Below, piece after piece: positions 49,885-61,460 of a stretch of 64,000 nucleotides of DNA. Under the pieces are notes generated by a model. It searched no databases and had not been told where the DNA came from. It saw only the letters and a list, made by a program, of their open reading frames with translations. How positions within the stretch are numbered: the stretch's first letter is position 1; each line of letters begins with the position of its first letter. The translations under genes and the position numbers were made by a program. Source of the stretch: Cristatella mucedo (lineage: Eukaryota; Bryozoa; Phylactolaemata; Cristatellidae); NCBI GenBank assembly GCA_009760855.2, contig WPIO01000160.1:621501-685500 (forward strand), written 5' to 3'.

Positions 49885-51848
49885 TTTAAACAGATGCGCC
49901 ATGTTAAACGCAGGCTTGAACGCCGTTTTTAGAAGTCTGGATCTGATGAAGATTTAGTCAATTTCAAAAACTTCCTTCGAGCCAACACCTGGGAGCTTAA
50001 AAAAACTAGGGCTTCTTTTTCACGCGAAAACTGAATTCCTGCCTGTCAGACCCAAAACAGATTTACAAGACGGTAAACAAATTGCTGGCCAATGCTGAGA
50101 GATCTCACTCCCCATATATTAAGGTCCCAGCGAAAAGGTTTTCAGACTTCTTTACTGAAAAATGAGCATATTCGTGCCTCCATAAAGCCCCCTCTGACTA
50201 AAGCAATTGCTAAATTGCAACCTGTGACCGTCCTTAAAAGATTTTCCGAAGTTTCTACATGCGATGTGGCTAGCCTAATAAGGTCTAGTAAAAAGAGCTG
50301 TCTTCTAAAGACCCTATACCATCGTCTGTGGTTTTCACTGGCAGGCAACTTAGCCCAGCCATAACCGAGATTGTTAACGCTTCTCTAGAAAAAAAGGGTT
50401 ATAGGCAAAGAAGAAGACAAAGACAATTCATTTGTATAGCGCCCCAAGGGAACTTAATCTCAATTCAGGCGCTTCACATGTGCCTCCGGGCTCGAGCCCA
50501 CGACCTCAGCCAGACCTTGGTCGGGGCGAGCACCTTAACCGCTGGACCAAACCAGCTCGGCAAGTCCTTCGTGTAACCAATCACATCCATCCTATGCAGC
50601 AACGATGACGGGAATGTCACTACCCTAGCGCTGCTAGATCTGTCAGCTGCCTTCGACACCATTGATCATGGTGTCCTAGATCGATTGAGAACAATAATCG
50701 GTCTGGCAGACGAGGCACTGGCCTGGTTAAATCGTACTTGTCTGATCGTATTCAATCCGTTTCGTGTGGGGGTCATATCGCATCCACCAGTCCAGTCCCC
50801 TGAGGAGTCCCCAAGTGTCCGTCCTCGGTCTCTAGTTTTTCTCCATTTATACTCAACCTCTGGTAAAAGTCATTAAAGCCCGTGGAATAGGATATCACTT
50901 GCATGCTCCCGATAAATACCTGAATTTGTCATTTAAACCGTCGGAATCAGCTGCAGCAACTGATAAACTGAGTGCTTGTCTTGCCGACATTCGATCGATC
51001 GTGGATGCCGGAGAAGTTCTTGAAAATACGCTGCGATAAAAATTAGCTGCTACTCAGAGGACACCCTACACGTATGGCTTGACTAGAAGGCTTTGCTCTT
51101 CTAATAGGTGATGCTGTTGTGCGACCATCCCGTGTGCTCGGAATTTGAGTGTCGTCAGCGTCTAAGTGTCTCGGCTAGATTATTGTGTTTTCCTTTATGC
51201 TACGTGGCTACATTAATTACTTTGTGCTGGGCTACATAAAAGACCACTAGTCAACTGCAGCTGGCTGCGAATATGGCTGCACGCCTAGTTTGCAAAGCCA
51301 GGTGATTTGACCATATGTCTTCTTTGCTAAAAGAGCTACGATGGCTGCCAATTGATCAGCGGATACAGAACACAATTCTTACGCTGACCCACAAGGCCCG
51401 CCACGGCTTGGCTCCTCCGCACCTAGCTGAACTGCTGCACCAGTTCCTGCCACCTCGTGCCGTTAGGTCCTGTATGGACAATCAATTAGCTATTTCATTC
51501 ATCCGCTTAAAGACTGTTGGCGACAGAAGCTCTGCAGGTCCTAGACTGTGGGACTTCCACGATTCATGCGCAAATAACCAATCTCCTGCTGCCAACTACG
51601 GCTTATCTTTTCTAGCGGTCCTGGGCTGCTACCTCCATGCTACTCACTACCTCAACTGCTCTCCTGACTCTGCTAGGCTTCCCACTTTCTCTTTGTTTCG
51701 TGAGACGAAGTCTGTTGGCTACCGAATGCGTACCGAAAGCCGATTAGGCTGTGAGTGCGCTATACAAAACTCTCCCGAGCTACAGCCACATAGTTTTTGT
51801 GGCTTTGTGCAGTTACAGGCTGAGATACATTACATTTCATTACATTCG
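49885..51848 (+). pseudogene. Longest LINE-B copy, decayed RT gene
   Basis: Pre-RT linker (MRHVKRRLERRF, then SDEDLVNFKNFLRANTWELK); RT palm LLDLSAAFDTIDHGVLDRL followed by GLADEALAW; a damaged YADD region (YHLHAPDKYLNLSFKPSESA); and the C-terminal part LKELRWLPIDQRIQNTILTL, HGLAPPHLAELL, LKTVGDRS and SAGPRLWD. Ends with TACATT repeats at 51,828-51,848. Frameshifts and stops throughout. An S2 SINE is inserted at 50,420-50,568. CR1/L2-like, distinct from LINE-A. Confidence 0.9.
50420..50568 (-). mobile_element. SINE S2 inserted in LINE-B
   Basis: Complement of the S2 tail (TTTGTATAGCGCCCCAAGGG), CAGGCGCTTCACATGTGCCT, GGGCTCGAGCCCACGACCTC, and the head CCTTAACCGCTGGACCAAAC. Very similar to the 46,632 copy. 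Confidence 0.9.
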
Positions 51849-52964
51849 CCCAAGCTTGGGATCCCGGCAAAGGGCTCGCGGCCGAGCGAAAGGCGGTCGT
51901 GGCGGTTCATCCGCCGCCGCCTTTCCTATTCGTGCGGCGTTGCATCGCTTGTTCGGCACTACGGTCGCGATGGCGTACTCGGCACTCGAGGGCAGACTCC
52001 AGCTCGGCGCAGCCTCCAGCTTTGCCCATCCTCCAGCTCTGAGCAGCTTACATCTCTGAGCAGCCTCCAGCTCTGCAAAGCCTTCGTCGCTCGCTCCTTC
52101 TTCGTCGCTCGCTCCTTCTTCGTCGCACGAGTCCTGGCGGACTCGTCGAGCGAAAAGGATCCGCCTTCGACGCAGGTCGAGATGTGGCTCTCGGCGGCGA
52201 AGCGACCGAGCACTTCTCGTCGCTGGGCGCGGCCGCTCGAAGCTGAGGAGGCCTCGGGTACAGCAGCTGACGCGCGGCAGACAGCGGCCGCATTTCGCAA
52301 GGCCTAGCGGAGAACCCCCCCCCCCCCCCCGCAATGTATTTGGCGTCCTGCCACCACGCCTGGCGCGGGCAGCTCCGACTAATGGACAGTTTGTGCCCGG
52401 CAAAAGTTGGGCTTCCGGTCTAGCTAAACGCCGATCACATTCTTCTCGGCGACCGCCTCGCGGCTGCTGAAGCGATATAATCCGTGCGATCATCGATGCA
52501 GGAGAGATCATTCCAATCCCACCAGTGCCCCGACGCTCTTCGCTAGCCTCTAGGCGCGAGTGGTAATGGTGACAAGCGATTCGAAGACGACGTCGAGGAA
52601 AGCTTCGCCGCCGCACGTCGCAACGATCGCCCACACGACGAACGCCGCCCAACGGTGGGTCGCTTTCGTGCTGTCGGCGTTCTCGGATCGTCGTGCTGTG
52701 AGCGCTGCCCTTTTCCATCGAAGGAAGCGGCCCGTCGTCGGCTCAGGTCGAGTGGTGCGCAGCGAGAGGTCCGCGAGGGGTTCGCGACAAAACAACAACA
52801 AAAAGAAGAAATTCGAAGGAGAGCTCCGTTTCGAGAACTACGCGGCTGCCTCTGAGCGAGTTCCGTCCGGCGGGACTCGGGAGGGGCGACACGAGCGGCA
52901 AGATGGCAGCGCCGTTGGCTGCGGTTGGTTGGTGGTCCCGGGGGGGGGGGGGGCGAGCGGCCGG
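51849..52964. other. GC-rich DNA downstream of the - strand gene
   Basis: Long frames on both strands are expected at this composition. A duplicated CGTCGCTCGCTCCTTCTT lies at about 52,086 and 52,104, and there is a C run at ~52,314-52,330. May hold the 3' UTR of the unknown - strand gene; no polyadenylation signal identified. Confidence 0.45.
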
Positions 52965-53517
52965 TTAGAAGTTGTCGCTGACCGGTCGGCAGCCAGCGCG
53001 AAGGAAGTGCGCCCTAGACTCGGTGAGCGGGTCAAGGTCGAATGCCTCGCCGCCTTGAAGGCGCCCTTGCGAGCCTTCAAGGCGAGATGACGGCGGTGAG
53101 CCGTCGCTCGGGAAGAAGCCGCTTAAGATCATCTTAAACTCCTTGCTGCACGAGTTCGCCGCTGGCGCCTGCTGGCTGCCCGAAGCCTCTCGGCCTCGCG
53201 AGCGAGACGGCGGCGTCGGCGGCGGCTGCAGTGCAGAGATAGGGTTCTCGTCGTCGCTGTCGCTGCCGCTGCCACCGCTGCTGCTGCTGCTGCTGCTGCC
53301 GACGTCGACCCTGCCGCACGGATTGCCCGTGGCCCGGGCGATTGGCGACATTGGTCCGGAGTAGCTGTGCGATCCGCCGATACTGACCGAGGCCGCCGCC
53401 GCCGGCGGACGGGCCGCCATAAAGCTCGAGGAGGCGTGGCGGCCCGGGCTGCCGACGAGCGCGTAAGCCGTCCTCGTCGGCTGCGCCTCGCTGCCGAACC
53501 TCTCGTGTCGCAGGTAC
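52965..53517 (-). CDS. Unknown Ser/Pro-rich protein, last coding exon
   Basis: Acceptor GCTTTTTCCTCGAAG on the - strand. One base completes an Arg codon (AG+G), then 183 codons to TAA. It begins YLRHERFGSEAQPTRTAYAL and includes SYSGPMSPIARATGNPCGR, a seven-Ser run coded by (AGC)n, an acidic DSDDENPIS patch, QPPPTPPSRSR and SKEFKMILSGFFPSDGS. This frame was chosen over two other open frames because the splice phase fits exon 2 and the acceptor has a good pyrimidine tract. No donor was seen before the stop, so it is taken as terminal. Confidence 0.6.
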
Positions 53518-53635
53518 CTTCGAGGAAAAAGCGAGCGCCGCTTTGCGACTGACGTCTCTCGAGCTTTCTAGGCCGTCCGCTTGACACACGTGACATGTCC
53601 GTTGCGCTTTCTAGGGGCTGCGGCTGGGTGCTCAC

Positions 53636-54506
53636 CTGTCGAGATGGTTCCGATTGCCCTTGCCCTCAACGTTTGGTGGATGCGCGATCCTCGGCTGGCC
53701 GCTGCCGCCGCCGACGTCCTCGACACCTCCCATGCCCTTCAGAAAGCGCGGCGGCGTCGCTCGAGGCGACGGCGGCGACGGGAAATCCGCCGTCGACGTG
53801 GCAGCTGTCACGGACGCCCTGGCTCGCACAGAGGCCGGCGCGAGTGACGAGCCGCCGACGCCCGCGTAGCCGGCCGCTCTCGAGCCCGACGCTCCGTTGG
53901 CAGCGACAGGGGGCGACGTCGGATCGATGCCGCCACCGCCTCGAGCCGCGCTCTGCGCCCTATCGAACATTCCCGGCGAAGGCGCCGCCGCGGGCAGCCT
54001 TGCTCCGAGGCGCTGCGACGTCTCCGAAGCTGCGGCGGCCCCGTCGTCGCTGCCGCAGTCGAGCGGGGAGCGCCTCGTCAGCTTACGGAACGGCTTTGGC
54101 GACGGAGACTTCTTAAGCGGCGACTGCGTGACGAACGAGCGTGCTGCTCCGGCGGCGGCGGACGTCTTGCCGTCGCTGCCGCCGCCGGAGCCTCCTTCGG
54201 TGCGAAACCAGGTGCTGCTGGCAGAGGCGGCGGCCGTCTGCCGGTGTCTGTCTTTAGCGGACGCCGACGACGAGTAGGCGTTCGGGTCGCTGAAGGCACG
54301 CGCTCGCATCTCGCCGGGCAGATCGCCGTCGGCGATTCGCTTGATTGGTGGCAGCGCAGGACACCTGCAGGAGTCGCTCGCAGCCGCTGCAGCCGCCGCT
54401 GCAGCCGCCGAGACGCCTCCCGGCGGCGGCGGCCTGCCCGCCTGCCAGACGGCGTTCTCCGGTATGCTCTCCAGTGAGCGCGACAGCGCCATCTTGAACT
54501 TTCCAC
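53636..54506 (-). CDS. Unknown Ser/Pro/Ala-rich protein, middle exon
   Basis: Acceptor CTGAGTTCAG, donor CAG/GTGAGC. 871 bases, 289 complete codons. Reads GKFKMALSRSLESIPENAVW, a poly-Ala run, LPPIKRIADGDLPGEMRARA, FSDPNAYSSS, SPLKKSPSPKPFRKLTRRSP, and ends PPNVEGKGNRNHLD. Basic SP-type phosphorylation-like motifs (SPLKKSPSP, RRSPL) suggest a regulatory or cytoskeletal scaffold protein, but I recognise no domain. The motif KFKMALS recurs as EFKMILS in the next exon. Confidence 0.7.
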
Positions 54507-54694
54507 CTGAACTCAGCGAAGCGCGCGACCGACTTAAGGGGCGACTACGCATTAGTCGAGCCTGAAGCGAGCCCGAAGCGGTCCCGAAGCGCAGGGGGGC
54601 GGAGGCAGGCGGCGGCGGCGCCAGCTCGAGCGCCTCGAGCCGCCGAGCCCTTCCGACCTTGCCGCCGGTCGCCTGCGAGCGAGCGCACACTTAC

Positions 54695-54829
54695 GGCCGA
54701 CGCCAAACCCGCCGATGGCCGGGAACGCTTCGCTGAACGACACGTGCTTCACCGACTGTGGGACGCTCCACGGCGGCGACATGAACACGGTAAAGCTGGA
54801 CTTCTCCGTCTGCTGCTGCTGCTTCGAAC
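54695..54829 (-). CDS. Unknown Ser/Pro-rich protein, upstream exon
   Basis: Acceptor CTCAAACTTTTCCGCAG, donor GTAAGTG. 135 bases. The frame SKQQQQTEKSSFTVF, MSPPWSVPQSVKHVSFSEAF, PAIGGFGVG was picked because its phase (2 in, 1 out) joins the next exon as C+GT = Arg without a stop. Further exons must lie 5' of it (above 54,830) but were not found; the start of the protein is therefore missing here. The intron to the next exon is 188 bases. Confidence 0.7.
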
Positions 54830-55194
54830 CTGCGGAAAAGTTTGAGGCGCGGCCTTAACAACCTAATTCGTGCAGCGGCTGAAGAGCCTCGGCTGCTAAT
54901 AAAATATGTCTCTCAGAAGTTCGAACGAGGAAAAAAGCCAGCTCTTCCTTGTAAGCTCCACTTCGTGGAACCTGAAACGTTCCTTCTCGCGCGCGGACAC
55001 AAAAGTGGGCGTCGAAGCCAAGTTTTCTCGAGCGACACCTACTTTCCCGCGCGCGAGCGCAGCGTGCGGCGTGCTCAACCGGGCTCCTGCGTGTGTATGT
55101 ATACTTATAGGTCTGTTCGGGGCGGGCATTCGCGAAGGCAGCGCTTTCTGGGGGGAAGGGCGGGCGTGAGCATTAGCTGTACATTATCGTGCAC

Positions 55195-55285
55195 GTACGC
55201 GAGTCGACACAGCGGGTCCCTGAAATGCTCTTACATTCGCGTCCGCGAACTCAAGTCGACACAGCGGGTCCCCGAAATGCTCGTT
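55195..55285. repeat. Two-copy tandem duplication
   Basis: GTCGACACAGCGGGTCCC(T/C)G and AAATGCTC occur at about 55,202 and 55,256, 54 bp apart. Confidence 0.85.
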
Positions 55286-55591
55286 TCCACGAAACGCGCC
55301 TCGCGAATCCGATTCAGCCTCTCGTGCAGCGTACGACGAGCTAGCGTCGACCTCGGATGCCCGGAGAAATTCGAAGACAATACTGGACATCCGGCTTGAC
55401 GGACATCTCGCGGCTGCAGCCGAGAGGCCGAGTCCGAGCATCATCCTAGCTCCCGCTTTAACGCATACACCGGAAAGGCGAACGCAGATAGCTGGAGAGC
55501 GCCACTTCCGGTCGGTCTCTTGAAGTAAACGAGATCCCACGGAGGCGCTTGCAGACAGTTTTGGCTGCCAGACGACGGACCCGGGAGCCCT

Positions 55592-55757
55592 CTGGAGCCT
55601 CTTTTTGTATAGCGACAGAAGAGCCTTTACGGCTATCACCACCGCTTGCAGTGGCGATAAAGGATCGCCCACCACAGGATTAGAACCCACGACCTCGGGA
55701 CCGAGGTCGTGAAAAGCAACCGCCTTACCTAGTGAGCCATTACGACTCACCAAATGA
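55592..55757 (-). mobile_element. SINE S1, antisense, well preserved
   Basis: GGAGCCTCTTTTTGTATAGC, GGCGATAAAGGATCGCCCAC, GGATTAGAACC (B-box complement with one change), hairpin CACGACCTCGG/CCGAGGTCGTG, CCTTACCTAGTGAGCCATTA. Confidence 0.92.
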
Positions 55758-55889
55758 GCTGTCGCCAGATAGCGCTTCGAGCTTCACCGGAAGCTCGCCG
55801 AGAGCCGCCGCCATTACGTGAGAGCCGCGATTTTACAGAGGGAACTTTGGGTTCGTAACCACTATCTGAGATCGTTGGCTTCGGTCCAC

Positions 55890-56040
55890 AATGCTTACGA
55901 AATGACATCCTCCTATCTGCTGCAGACTCTGGTTCGTCCTCTTCCCCCCTGGTTCTGCGCCCGATATTTCCATGCCACTCACTTCCTCTCCTGCTCTCAG
56001 CGAAGCTTCTCGCTTTCTCTCGGTCGCTGGAGTCTGTAAT
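55890..56040 (+). mobile_element. Possible decayed LINE-B 3' fragment
   Basis: ATTTCCATGCCACTCACTTC, CTCCTGCTCTCAGCGAAGCT and TCGCTTTCTCT follow the order of the LINE-B block CATGCCACTCACTAC...TTCCCACTTTCTCT, with many differences. Confidence 0.4.
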
Positions 56041-56351
56041 CTACCTCTCGAGCGCGCTTGGGATGCGAGTTCGCCTCGGACAGCTCCCGCTCTTCACCTT
56101 CACCTTCTACCTACTCGGCATTCGTGGCTTTTCGGGGTGCACGCCGCTTGTCAGCACGAGAACTAAACCTTTTAAAGGATCGGATCGGATGAGGTTCAGG
56201 GTTTTCTCGGCTTTTTTGCCCTGCTGCGGCGATGTGTTTCGAACGGCAACGGTGGCTCGCCAGCGCGTCTACATGAGCGAACCTACAGACAACTAGCAGA
56301 CTACTGCTACGAAAAAGATCGATGCTCCGAAACGCACGGAGGAGCGATTCG

Positions 56352-56396
<45 letters not shown>
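56352..56396. repeat. (GA)n microsatellite
   Basis: About 21 GA units on the + strand. Confidence 0.97.
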
Positions 56397-56398
<2 letters not shown>

Positions 56399-56739
56399 CG
56401 CTCTGCAGAGCTTCCAATCAGGGCAGCGCTTCGCGACCGACGTCGGCTGCGGCCGAGGCGGAAACGAGGGCACGGAAGCCGCCGCCACCGTCACCGCCGG
56501 CTGCTGTGGCTGGCGGAGACGATGACGCGAACGGCTCCGGCGAGTTCGGCATCGTGAGAGCGCCTCGACCGAAGCGGGAGGCGCTCGAATTCGGTTTAAT
56601 TCTCCGTTCGGCATTGCTAGACCAAGGTGCAAGAGTCTGAAGGACTTGGTCGTGTGGCCTGCGCTCCTTTCTACGAACCGGTCGTGGAGGCGAAAGGTGG
56701 AAACAACCAAGGAGGCTAAACAATCCACAGCCGATTCCA

Positions 56740-56795
56740 TGAGAAAAGCAACCACCTCACCAAGTGAGTCGTCTCGGCTTACTTACCGAGGCTTA
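56740..56795 (-). mobile_element. SINE S1 head fragment
   Basis: GAGAAAAGCAACCACCTCAC, CAAGTGAGTCGTCTCGGCTT: complement of the S1 5' part (A-box region) only. Confidence 0.6.
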
Positions 56796-58040
56796 CTGCC
56801 TAGCAATAAGCGTAGCAGCCTAGCATTGCAATACTAATGAACAGCTTCGACGGCGATGGCCTACGATCGATGAGCTTGGCACTTTGAACTGCCGCTCGCC
56901 ACTTTTACGTAAAACTCCAACTGCATACAAAACAAAATGGACTCGCTATCAATCGCCGAACTGTCGATAACTGCTAAAAACAATAACGAGCGACTGGAAG
57001 GATATTTCAATGGATACAATATAGGCAACATGGATGGACAACTAGTCTCGCTGCCTGAGGACTCGCTTCTCTGAGTCATAGTAGAATCCATTGCACGTCA
57101 TTCCCGGAAGTACTGGTCGCTATCTTGCCGCCTGACGCACGGAAAGACGGACGGACTTTTTTGCTTTAACTAGTAGGGTAAGCGTAGCGTTGGCTGGACG
57201 CAGATCTTTTCAAAAATGGTAAAATTTGTTTACTGCACATCCAGTACTGAGGCAAGCGCTGTTTGACTGCACCACCGACCTCGAAAACACTTGCTTTAAG
57301 GTGCAGGAAACGCTTGTGGGCGCCATTGTGAACGAATTCGTATACACACTCTGCCACACACACAAAGGTGATTCATTCGCACGAACAAGCTGGGCTTCCG
57401 AAAGTTACGCTTCGAGCACTTTTTCACATTGGTAAAATGTGCGTTAGTTATTTCACTCTGCGAGTATATGCACGCCTGCTTCAAGGGCTTGCTTACGAAA
57501 CTGCAAAACTGCAAGGGACTTGGCACGCGAAGTCTGCAGACATTGCCAGTTTATCTGCGACGATAAGTTTGTTTATTTACGACGTTGCCAGTGTATCAAC
57601 GACGATATATTTATGCATGTAGGAAAACCGGCCTTCGTGGCGATGCATCCGACGCCTTGTGTTCGGCACGCCTCTCACTCTTTAGTATTAGAAGGCCATT
57701 GGAGAGCATCGCGCACATTATTGGTACTGGGCTCAACGAATTGCCGAAATCAACTCTAATTAAGCAAAAATAGAGCAGAAATCGTTAACAAGCAAGCGTG
57801 AGAATAAATTGAGTTCCCGAAACTTTTACGATGTAATGCTTATCTTTACAGTGCGTAATATTGAATCTGTTGATTGTGCAAGATAAGCCATTTTGGTTGA
57901 AGGTCGGTGTAAACACGACCTTTACTCTAAGAGGTCATCAGAAGGTCTACATTACATCTAAGGCTACATAAAAAGATAACTAGAGCTGCCTGTGAACTCG
58001 CTTCGACGAGTCATAGCAGAAAAGCACAATACTGTACAGA
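56796..58040. other. No gene recognised
   Basis: A 45-codon + frame (56,938-57,075; MDSLSIAELSITAKNNNERL...) is AT-rich and may be a retroelement scrap. Other frames at 57,226-57,773 match nothing known. Confidence 0.4.
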
Positions 58041-58043
58041 ATA

Positions 58044-58440
58044 AAAAAAATTATACATTTGCTAACGCGCCCTCAGAGAACTCAATATCTTTCTAGGCGC
58101 TTTAAAGTTGCTGGAAAGGAAGCATGATCGAATGGTTAGTGGTGGCAGGCTGAATAAACAACAAGAATAACATGGCCAGGGGTGACGTGCACAGGGTCAG
58201 CATGCAAGAATGATTAGAGACAGAATGCACAATGTCAGCACGCATAAGCACATAAAGAAAAAATCACAGGGACCCAATAAATTCTGCGACAAATACGTGC
58301 AATTTTAGTTTCTTTCAAACGAGGTCAAGGAAGGAGATGCCGTGACCCAAGTCGGGCGTGAGTTCCAGGCTTTGGGAGCATACGAACTAAAGGCATGGTC
58401 TCCAAAGGACTTCAGATTTGTGCGAAGTATAGGCACACAA
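58044..58440 (-). mobile_element. Older LINE-A 3' end, antisense
   Basis: GCGCCCTCAGAGAACTCAAT, CTTTCTAGGCGCTTTAAAGT, CATGGCCAGGGGTGACGTGC, TCACAGGGACCCAATAAATT, AGTTCCAGGCTTTGGGAGCA: antisense LINE-A order with more substitutions than the other long copies and no AAT tail. Confidence 0.88.
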
Positions 58441-59275
58441 GCAGTGTGACGAGACGGGCGGAATTTCTCGCTTGAACTAATAGGGATGTGCTGTCAGCGA
58501 AGTTAACCCGTCGGGGCACAAATCTGAGCCCATTGAATAAACACCCGAAAAAGGCGGACCGGAAATTTGTAGCGACAAGCTTGAAGTTCGAGTGCATATT
58601 GTAGTGCACGGTCATTATAAGGTTGCCACTAAATACAATTATATCGTACAATAATTATACCATACAATGTCGCTATCGGCTTCTCGTGCTAATGAACTGC
58701 AAAGGCGAAGGCCACCGGACATCCACCGGAATCAGCAGCAAATTCGGCGGAAGACGGCTACAGGGAGCTTGAGTTTAGATTGCATATTCAATATCGTACG
58801 AGTGTGCCCACGAAATTTCTCGCCATCGCTCGTTAACGTTCTGATGTAATGCGCTGCAATCGATTGCTGGGCTGCAGCATCCTGATGGAATGCGGTTATC
58901 AGCCATCGGCGGTAGCCCAGCCCATTGGCATGGCAATCAGTCGGTACAGTATAATGACCATGTGGATCAATATTTACTCAAAATTCGAGCCAAGTATCGC
59001 TAATTTACGGTCAGTTTTTGCTTAAAAATAAGAGCGGATTCCGATGGATTTCGGCAATCCGCCAAACCGTACTGCACATCTACTGGCTCGAGGTAGCGGT
59101 CAAGGCTATCTTTTGCTAGGCAGAGTCGAGCAAATGCTTAAACGAGCGTCATTTCCCGCTACCAGGTGATCTGGAAAGCGATTAACTGGGACGGCGGTAT
59201 CGCTCGAGCGCCTATCGAGCATTTCATTTTCTCACTGGACTCCAGCCGCTTCGTCGCCACTCCCCAATTCGAAAT
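58441..59275. other. No gene recognised
   Basis: Short frames only. No repeat family or splice-consistent exon seen. Confidence 0.45.
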
Positions 59276-59295
59276 GGGAGAGAGAGAGAGAGAGG

Positions 59296-59382
<87 letters not shown>
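59276..59382. repeat. (GA)n microsatellite
   Basis: About 50 GA units with one GGGG interruption. Confidence 0.98.
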
Positions 59383-59385
<3 letters not shown>

Positions 59386-59439
59386 GCGAGGCGGTTCGGA
59401 TTACTGCCCCGGCGGCTCACAGGACGCGGCAGTGCTCTT

Positions 59440-60976
59440 TTTAGACCCGAGAGGCAAAGGCTACTGCCGGAGCCTGGGCAGGTGATGCTCGAGACGGGTG
59501 GCCGCCGACTGCCGTGCGGACCGGGCTGTCGGAGAACGCTGCCGCGAACGCCGCCTCGACTGCGCTGCTCGAAATGTCGCCTCTGCGTGCCGGGGCGCCG
59601 GCTCCCGGAGGCGGACGCTCCTTCGCGGCGGCAGCGGCCGCACAGGAGCGGCTGCTGAGTCTGTCTGAGCCGCGAACACGTGAGGCGGCCGAGGGCGGAG
59701 CGGCCTCTAGCGGCAGGGCGCTTGTTTACCGAGCTCGACGTCCTTAAGAAAGTGCGACCCCGACGAGTTTTTGTTCGCCGACGCAAGAGTCGCTTTGTTC
59801 GCGCGTCCATCGATACTGTAGCGTTTTGGCCCCGAGCCGGCGGCGGCGGCTTCGGCGGCGAGAGTGGGCAGGCGGCCAACGAAATAGCATTTCCTGCGGC
59901 GCGGGAAAGGGGATCCCTGTACGTCAGTCGGTCGCCTCTGCCGCGCCTCCCCCGTCCGCGAGTTCAGCATTTCCGATCGCCGACATTCGCAGACTCGGTA
60001 GCCGAAAGCGCCCGAAGAATTAGCGCTCGCTGCTCTGCAGGTGCCGCGCTATCCTGGCGGCGGCGGGGCGTTCGCGAAGCCGGCGCCGCAGCCACCGCCA
60101 AAGGCGTCGGGCACGGCGCGGCTCTTGCGGTCGAGCGGATTGGCGAGCAGTGGCGTCTGCTTCACTACGGAATGTCCGCCGCCGCGCTGCAGGGGCGACA
60201 ACCCGCGGCGAGATTTGGAAAGCAAGCGGCACGTCCGCGAAGCTGCGTCGATGCGCTCGGACTAACCGCGGCCGCGGGAGGCGCCGCCTGCTGCTCGGCC
60301 GCCGCGCGTCTAACCTTTCTCCATGCTCCGGGCTTGCGCGGGCGTCGCTGCAGCCGCTACGCGACAGCAGCGACGCGACGAAGAGGTCAAGTCGCGGGCG
60401 ACACGAGCGCGCCTTCAAGTCGCTGCGAGTCCGCGTCGGCCACGGTCGCTGTCGCCTCGAGGTCGCTGTCGCCTCGATGTCACTGTCGCTGTCGCCTTGA
60501 GGTCCCGCTTCGCTCGGCGGCTGCAGTCGCACAACTGTGGTGCCCGGCGGCGGCGGCGGCTTCTCGCCGACCTGGCGGGTTGCCCAATCGCTACGAGCGC
60601 ATTGACAACACTCGCCGGCGCGAGCCGCCCTTTGACCTGCCCGCATACTACGCAGGCCGCGAGAACCGGGGCCGCAGGACAGGCTGGCCCGCCCCCTCGC
60701 CGCCGCCCTCCAGCACTTCCTCGCCGCCGCGCGGGCCGCCGTCGGCAGCAGCAGCAGCAACGCGGTCGTCCAAGTGAGCGTCGGGCGCAGCAGCCCCGAG
60801 TCGCGCGGCGCTATTTACGTACGTCTCGAGCCGCGGGCGAGCGGAAAACGCGGCCGTTGGTGCGGTCGTCGCGAGAGATAGACAGAGAGAGCAGTTGGAG
60901 AGAGATTTTTGCGAGAGAGGGAGACAGAGAGAGAGAGAGATGAGGAGAGACGGAGAGAAGGGAGGAGAGAGAGAGA

Positions 60977-61026
<50 letters not shown>

Positions 61027-61083
61027 GGAGAGAGAGAGGAGGGAGAGAGAGGAGAGAGAGAGAGAGAGGAGGGAGGGGGGGGG

Positions 61084-61175
<92 letters not shown>

Positions 61176-61460
61176 GGCGAGTCTACGAAAGAGACTTCCG
61201 CTCGCGCGGAACCGGACGAGGCGGCGACCGAGAAAGAGAAGCGCAAGCCCGCGAAGTCACGTGCCTTAGCGTGCCGTCACGAGTTTCGTGCTTTCGGGCT
61301 CGCCGCCAGGTCGTTTGGGTCTGCGGGCCGTCGCCTCTCGGCTCGCCGCCGGCCCGCGCGTCGTCGTGCGCGGTGCTGGGTGCCTGGCGGAAAGTGACCA
61401 CCCGAAGACGACTTGAACGAGTGTTTTCATAGCTCCTTGGCGAGTTACCCGTCGCAGGTA
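59440..61460. promoter_or_regulatory. GC-rich island with candidate first exon and donor
   Basis: About 2 kb of CpG-rich DNA containing a (GA)n block. A canonical donor CAG/GTAAGTC lies at 61,458 on the + strand, fitting a mostly non-coding first exon. A + strand frame of 365 codons (59,680-60,777) ends with a plausible stretch, NRYERIDNTRRREPPFDLPA, and an adjacent AAGTGAGC that could be a donor. Opposite-strand frames are nearly as open, so coding is unproven. It could also be the promoter of the - strand gene at 54.8-52.9 kb. Confidence 0.4.
60885..61172. repeat. (GA)n/(GGGA) composite tract in GC island
   Basis: GA runs with GAGGGAGA interruptions, a G run at ~61,074-61,083, then ~44 pure GA units from 61,087 to 61,172. 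Confidence 0.97.

Noticed and set aside
53134-53635. Alternative frames over the last exon of the unknown - strand gene
   Set aside because: Using the acceptor GACGTCAG would give a Gln/Arg-rich frame, but its pyrimidine tract is poor and composition looks like an off-frame reading of (AGC)n.
56418-56723. - strand frame with MPNSPEPFASSSPP as a possible upstream exon of the unknown gene
   Set aside because: Ends in a stop and no donor of the needed phase was found.
59680-60777. 365-codon + strand frame as a definite gene
   Set aside because: GC-rich DNA is open on both strands here; only the last ~70 codons look protein-like, so it was kept only as a candidate in the GC island.
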